DNA from: Chitinispirillaceae bacterium
GTDB lineage: Bacteria; Fibrobacterota; Chitinivibrionia; Chitinivibrionales; Chitinispirillaceae
Direction of reading: 5' to 3'
Length of the DNA: 16,203 nucleotides
Assembly (NCBI GenBank): GCA_016926315.1
Contig: JAFGOU010000154.1
Location: 1 to 16,203 of the forward strand
Shown here: positions 13,297 to 16,203 of the stretch, one piece after another
Numbering within the stretch: the stretch's first letter is position 1
Layout: each line of letters opens with the position of its first letter
Position numbers and translations under genes: made by a program
The notes under the pieces: model-generated
Databases searched by the model: none
Told to the model about the DNA's origin: nothing
Seen by the model: the letters and a program-made list of their open reading frames with translations, nothing else

Positions 13297-13911
13297 GTGA
13301 AATCAACCGCATCACGAATCGTGCTTTTCCTGTTGTTCGCCGTTGTTGCCGGATTCGGCGCCAAGCAACCGCCGCCAAAGGACATGGTGCTCACCACCCT
13401 CGACGGTGTCGATGTCCTGCTTCGGGCCGACAATACCTGGGAGATCCAGGGCGGAAAAAATATTGAATTTGAAAAAGATTTTACGGTCCCGGTTTCGGGC
13501 GGCAAGATCGTTCTCATTGCCATGGACGGTACCTGGTCGTACGTGAACAAGGAAATTCAGGACGAAAACGACCTCATTCCCACCCAGTCGGTGAGCGGAT
13601 CGGGACATGCCGTCCACATTGATTACGCCGTTGCCACGGCCCAGGCCCAGAAACAGGCGCTTTCCCAGGTCGGCGCAAAGATGCGCAACGCGCTTAAAAA
13701 GGTAAAAACTGACCCGAAGAAACTCGACGACTGCATCCGCCGCGTGGAAAAGGATGTGGACAAAAAGGAAGAATTCAAAAAAGGCCCGGGATGGACCGTG
13801 TCGATCACCATGGTGCTCGACAGGGGCAGCATCCTGGCCGTTGCCGACTGCGCCATAAAGGAGAAAAAGGACACCGCGGCGCCGCCCCAGACGCCCCCGG
13901 CAGCCAAATAA
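13297..13911 (+). CDS. Exported protein of unknown function with paired 'D-TW' motifs
   Basis: A 204-residue protein starting at GTG. It has a signal peptide (KSTASRIVLFLLFAVVAGFG, cleavage near residue 22) and no lipobox cysteine. Two short related segments, VDVLLRADNTWEI (38-50) and KIVLIAMDGTWSYV (70-83), look like a duplicated beta hairpin of the kind seen in small periplasmic 'DGTW' proteins. The second half (about 105-190) begins with a helix rich in Ala and Gln (AVATAQAQKQALSQVGAKMR), then a charged region and a likely strand WTVSITMVLDRGSI, and ends in a Pro/Ala-rich tail. I can assign no function. It is followed after 57 bases by the ParA-like gene on the same strand, so it may be co-transcribed with it. 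Confidence 0.78.
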   Translation: MKSTASRIVLFLLFAVVAGFGAKQPPPKDMVLTTLDGVDVLLRADNTWEIQGGKNIEFEKDFTVPVSGGKIVLIAMDGTWSYVNKEIQDENDLIPTQSVSGSGHAVHIDYAVATAQAQKQALSQVGAKMRNALKKVKTDPKKLDDCIRRVEKDVDKKEEFKKGPGWTVSITMVLDRGSILAVADCAIKEKKDTAAPPQTPPAAK

Positions 13912-13968
13912 AACGCTCCGGAAACGAAACTGTCGTTGCCGCGCCTTCTCGGCAATTATTTTCTCTGC

Positions 13969-14811
13969 ATGAAAATCATCTCGGTACTCAACCACAAGGG
14001 CGGGGTGGGGAAAACCACCTTCACCGGCAGCACGGCCCAGGCGTTGGCGCTCTGCGGGTATCGCGTGCTCGCCATTGACAACGACAGCCAGCACAACCTG
14101 TCGTCGCTGCTCGGCGTGGGGATAAAAACCCCTGGTCTCCATGACGTTTACACCGCGCCGCCGGAAACCGCGCCGGAACTGCTGGTCCGCTCGATCCGCA
14201 AGACCGAACTGTCCGGTCTCCATATCGTGACCTCCTGCCGTGACCTCTGCGACGGTGATGTCGTCGACCTTCAAGCGCTCAAACGTGCCATTACCGCGTG
14301 CAGACTTGAACGGTTTTACGATTACGTGCTCATTGACAACGGCCCGGGCATGGACCGGCTCCAGGCGGCAGCGCTGTATGCCAGCGACGAGATCTTCGTT
14401 CCCACGGAATTGCGCCAGTTTGCCATCGACGGTCTTGTCGAAATGGAGCAGGCACTAAAGGAGCGGTATCCTGACGCCTGCCGCATCACCAGGATCATCC
14501 CCAATTTTGTCAAGGGCACCAAACGGCATGCCACCTTTATTGCCGCACTCCATGACCTGTTTCCCGGCCGTGTTACCGAAAACAACATTGTTGCCGACGC
14601 GGTATTCGACGAAGTGGTGACGGCCGGCAAGATCCTGTTTCTGCACCGGCTTTACTCAAAAGGCGCCGCGTATTATCTTAAAATCGTGCATGAACTGTTC
14701 AGCCTCGATGAAGATCGGGTGTGGGAAACGGTCATTGAAAAACGGCGCGAGCGCATACGTGAGGAAGCGCGTACGCGATTCTTTGAAAAACAACCGGGAG
14801 GGAAAAAATAA
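13969..14811 (+). CDS. ParA/MinD-family P-loop ATPase without a ParB neighbour
   Basis: ParA-family ATPases position cargo (chromosomes, plasmids, protein complexes) by ATP-dependent dimerisation on DNA or membrane. The 280-residue protein has the deviant Walker A KGGVGKTT (10-17, with the signature Lys10). It also has the IDNDSQHNLSSLLG segment (36-49), matching the 'D.D.Q.N' switch region, and a Walker B-like LIDNGPGMD (121-129). The family's usual 'DxPP' is here DNGPG. The C-terminus is strongly charged and helical (about 245-280). No ParB, parS-like repeat or MinC/MinE gene is visible. The gene overlaps the next gene, a small membrane protein, by one base. The ATG at 13969 is preferred because MKIISVLNHKGG is where the family begins, though no good ribosome site precedes it. 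A TTG at 13936 is the alternative. Confidence 0.88.
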   Translation: MKIISVLNHKGGVGKTTFTGSTAQALALCGYRVLAIDNDSQHNLSSLLGVGIKTPGLHDVYTAPPETAPELLVRSIRKTELSGLHIVTSCRDLCDGDVVDLQALKRAITACRLERFYDYVLIDNGPGMDRLQAAALYASDEIFVPTELRQFAIDGLVEMEQALKERYPDACRITRIIPNFVKGTKRHATFIAALHDLFPGRVTENNIVADAVFDEVVTAGKILFLHRLYSKGAAYYLKIVHELFSLDEDRVWETVIEKRRERIREEARTRFFEKQPGGKK

Positions 14812-15074
14812 TGAAGCAGGAAAAAGGTAAAGCCGCGTTCGAATCGGTTGACGAGGTGCTGGAGGAAAAAATCGTCAAAAACTCCAGGGACCACGGCGAA
14901 AAGGGGCAGGAAGCCGGGGAAGAACCCTCCGTATCAACCCCGGAAGATCAGCCTTCCGGAAAAACACTCGGTTCACCGGCAGCGAAGTGGATCGTTGCCG
15001 CGGCCATCGCCGCGGTGATGGTGTTTTTGGGGTGCCTGTTTTTCGGGAAATGCAGAAGGTACTGGAGTAGGTGA
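14811..15074 (+). CDS. Small protein with a C-terminal membrane anchor, coupled to the ParA-like gene
   Basis: I do not recognise a family. The 87-residue protein has a charged N-terminal part with a Lys-rich start (MKQEKGKAAFESVDEVLEEK), a disordered acidic middle (about 25-55) and one membrane segment at about residues 60-79 (WIVAAAIAAVMVFLGCLFFG), followed by a short basic tail. There is no signal peptide, so the N-terminus should face the cytoplasm. Its ATG overlaps the last base of the ParA-like stop (TAATG), and GGGAGGG lies about seven bases upstream, so the two genes are translationally coupled. That suggests a membrane partner or anchor for the ATPase. The last codons (from about 15032) overlap, in another frame, the ParE relic, so the C-terminal tail may have been created by that junction. 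Confidence 0.7.
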   Translation: MKQEKGKAAFESVDEVLEEKIVKNSRDHGEKGQEAGEEPSVSTPEDQPSGKTLGSPAAKWIVAAAIAAVMVFLGCLFFGKCRRYWSR

Positions 15075-15190
15075 TCAACCATGAGGGATCTTTCAGGATT
15101 ATTTACTCCCTTAAGACGCACCGGATAGAAGTCCTTGCCATACTGCACGGATCTCGAAAATTACCCAACATAGTAAAACGGACAAAATAA
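15032..15190 (+). pseudogene. C-terminal relic of a ParE/RelE-family toxin
   Basis: From the GTG at 15071 the plus strand reads VINHEGSFRIIYSLKTHRIE, then VLAILHGSRKLPN, to a stop at 15188-15190. This is the C-terminal strand pattern of ParE/RelE toxins ('..yRIiY.. ..ieilaVlHgsR.lp'). In the same frame, the 12 codons before a TAG at 15068-15070 read VPVFREMQKVLE, which resembles the 'vpEf....iRe' segment that precedes it in the family. No N-terminal half and no antitoxin gene are visible upstream. The fragment overlaps the end of the membrane-protein gene in another frame and ends 12 bases before the lsrF-like start. It is too short to be a working toxin and is best read as a decayed remnant. 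Confidence 0.65.
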
Positions 15191-15202
15191 AAAGGAGTCC
15201 CC

Positions 15203-16090
15203 ATGCCCGAAGTCGATGTCTCAAAAAAAGAAAAAAACTACTTCACCGACATTCCCCAGAAGAACGAACTCTTTCTCCTCAAAGGCTCGAACAACTACGA
15301 CTGGGGCATGAAAAACCGTCTCGCCCGTATTTTCAATCCGGCCTCGGGAAAGACCGTCATGCTGGCGTTCGACCACGGTTATTTCCAGGGACCCACCACG
15401 GGGCTTGAACGGATCGACGTCACCATTCTGCCGCTCGCGCTCCACGCCGACGCGCTCATGCTCACCCGCGGCATTCTGCGCAGCGTCATTCCGCCATCCA
15501 CCCAAAAGGCGATCGTCATGCGCGCGACCGGCGGCCCGAGCATCCTCAAGGAGCTGTCGAACGAGCAGATCGCGGTCAACATGGAGGACGCGGTGCGGAT
15601 GAACGTGGCGGCGGTAGCGGTGCAGGTCTACATCGGCGGAGAGCACGAATCGCAGACCGTGCACTCCATGACCCGCCTGGTCGACGCCGGGATGCGCGCC
15701 GGCATTCCTGTGCTGGGCGTGACCGCGGTCGGCAAGGAGATGGTCCGCGACGCAAAATACATGCGGCTTGCCACGCGCATCTGCGCGGAACTCGGTGCTG
15801 CGTTTGTCAAGACCTACTACGTGCCCGAGGATTTCGAAACCGTCACCGCCTCCTGCCCGGTGCCCATCGTCATCGCCGGCGGGAAAAAACTGCCCGAGCT
15901 CGACGCGCTGGTCATGGCATCGAATGCCATCGGCCAGGGAGCCTCGGGCGTGGACATGGGAAGAAACATCTTCCAGTCCGATGCCCCGGTCGCCATGCTC
16001 CAGGCCGTGCGCGCGGTGGTGCACGAAGGCATGAAACCGAAACAGGCGTTCGAACTCTACGAAACGCTCAGGCACGGCGGCAAATCGTGA
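15203..16090 (+). CDS. lsrF: LsrF-like 3-hydroxy-5-phosphonooxypentane-2,4-dione thiolase (class I aldolase fold)
   Basis: In E. coli, LsrF completes breakdown of phosphorylated autoinducer-2 by moving an acetyl group from 3-hydroxy-5-phosphonooxypentane-2,4-dione to CoA. The 295-residue protein closely follows LsrF as I remember it over its whole length: FTDIPQKN (14-21), [20 protein letters not shown] (49-68), LTRGILRSV (87-95), VQVYIGGE (140-147), VKTYYV (202-207), [15 protein letters not shown] and [15 protein letters not shown]. Lys203 falls at the position of the Schiff-base lysine in that family. AAGGAG lies five bases before the ATG. It overlaps the next gene, an epimerase-family ORF, as GTGA. 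No lsr transporter, LsrK kinase or LsrR is visible, so the true substrate may be another ketose phosphate; the broader DhnA-type aldolase family is the alternative. Confidence 0.88.
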   Translation: MPEVDVSKKEKNYFTDIPQKNELFLLKGSNNYDWGMKNRLARIFNPASGKTVMLAFDHGYFQGPTTGLERIDVTILPLALHADALMLTRGILRSVIPPSTQKAIVMRATGGPSILKELSNEQIAVNMEDAVRMNVAAVAVQVYIGGEHESQTVHSMTRLVDAGMRAGIPVLGVTAVGKEMVRDAKYMRLATRICAELGAAFVKTYYVPEDFETVTASCPVPIVIAGGKKLPELDALVMASNAIGQGASGVDMGRNIFQSDAPVAMLQAVRAVVHEGMKPKQAFELYETLRHGGKS

Positions 16091-16203
16091 CCGACAGCCT
16101 TCGCGATTCCCTTTTCGCCTCCCGGCCCGTATTGAGCGCCGGCATCATGAGCGGTGATCTGATGCGCCTGGGCAATGACGTCGAAACCCTGCAGCAATGC
16201 GGG
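16087..16203 (+). CDS. Ribulose-phosphate-3-epimerase-family protein, N-terminal part (cut by window edge)
   Basis: Only 39 codons are present, starting at a GTG that overlaps the lsrF-like stop by four bases (GTGA). The segment [20 protein letters not shown] fits the first strand and loop of pentose-phosphate epimerases, where canonical Rpe has 'ISPSILSADFARLG'. The extra IMSG looks closer to LsrE-like or allulose-6-phosphate epimerase-like members than to housekeeping Rpe. In Salmonella, lsrE is an epimerase gene of the lsr operon, so the pairing with an lsrF-like gene is consistent. The catalytic His and Asp residues lie beyond the edge, so the call rests on a short match and on context. 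Confidence 0.7.
   Translation, partial: MTDSLRDSLFASRPVLSAGIMSGDLMRLGNDVETLQQCG

Noticed and set aside
13312..14274. Open frame (320 codons) on the minus strand across the exported protein and the ParA-like gene
   Set aside because: It is His/Arg/Gly-rich and crosses a gene boundary on the other strand. The plus-strand genes have a signal peptide, a strong ribosome site and a Walker A motif.
15221..16075. Open frame (284 codons) on the minus strand opposite the lsrF-like gene
   Set aside because: The plus strand encodes a near full-length LsrF match. The antisense product is composed of His, Asp and Arg runs.

Overview
The window looks like chromosomal DNA of a Gram-negative bacterium with moderately high GC. 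Protein-coding DNA is clearly GC-rich, while the regulatory gaps and one toxin-antitoxin patch are AT-rich. A division and cell-wall (dcw) operon, a heptosyltransferase-type enzyme of family GT9 and several proteins with Sec signal peptides all point to a cell with an outer membrane. The phosphohexomutase carries a GGEGNGG sugar loop, which I associate with Bacteroidota/Fibrobacterota-like lineages. The taxon is inference only; I see no rRNA or tRNA to anchor it.

Positions 1-4130 (minus strand) hold the start of a dcw operon, in transcription order mraZ, rsmH, ftsL-like, ftsI, an 86-residue unknown and murE (running off the left edge). The first four genes are joined by 4-base ATGA overlaps. 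A near-consensus sigma70 promoter sits upstream of mraZ. Between its -10 box and the start codon lie four MraZ-type boxes at an exact 10-base pitch, and the last of these also forms the mraZ Shine-Dalgarno sequence. Positions 4200-6443 hold a membrane-anchored coiled-coil protein (minus) and a divergent phosphoglucosamine/phosphomannomutase (plus), the latter fitting a role in supplying cell-wall sugar precursors.

Positions 6457-10212 contain an exported protein of unknown function (plus) converging on a small minus-strand surface-sugar operon: a 60-residue unknown, a GT9 glycosyltransferase with a long extra C-terminus, and a zinc-ribbon methyltransferase, again joined by ATGA overlaps.

Positions 10215-11800 form a toxin-antitoxin patch: an orphan AbiEii-type nucleotidyltransferase, a PF09720-type antitoxin, and a ParE-family toxin broken by a one-base frameshift in a run of seven T. 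A second ParE relic lies at about 15032-15190, just upstream of the lsrF-like gene.

Positions 11821-16203 hold a DUF362 ferredoxin-like protein (minus), then on the plus strand an exported protein, a ParA/MinD-type ATPase without a visible ParB, a small C-terminally membrane-anchored protein overlapping the ATPase gene, and an lsrF-like aldolase/thiolase overlapping the start of a ribulose-phosphate-3-epimerase-family gene cut by the right edge.

The points most worth following up are the MraZ operator array, the ParA plus membrane-protein pair, the slippage-type break in parE and the hidden ParE relic. I see no CRISPR array, intact insertion sequence, tRNA or rRNA.
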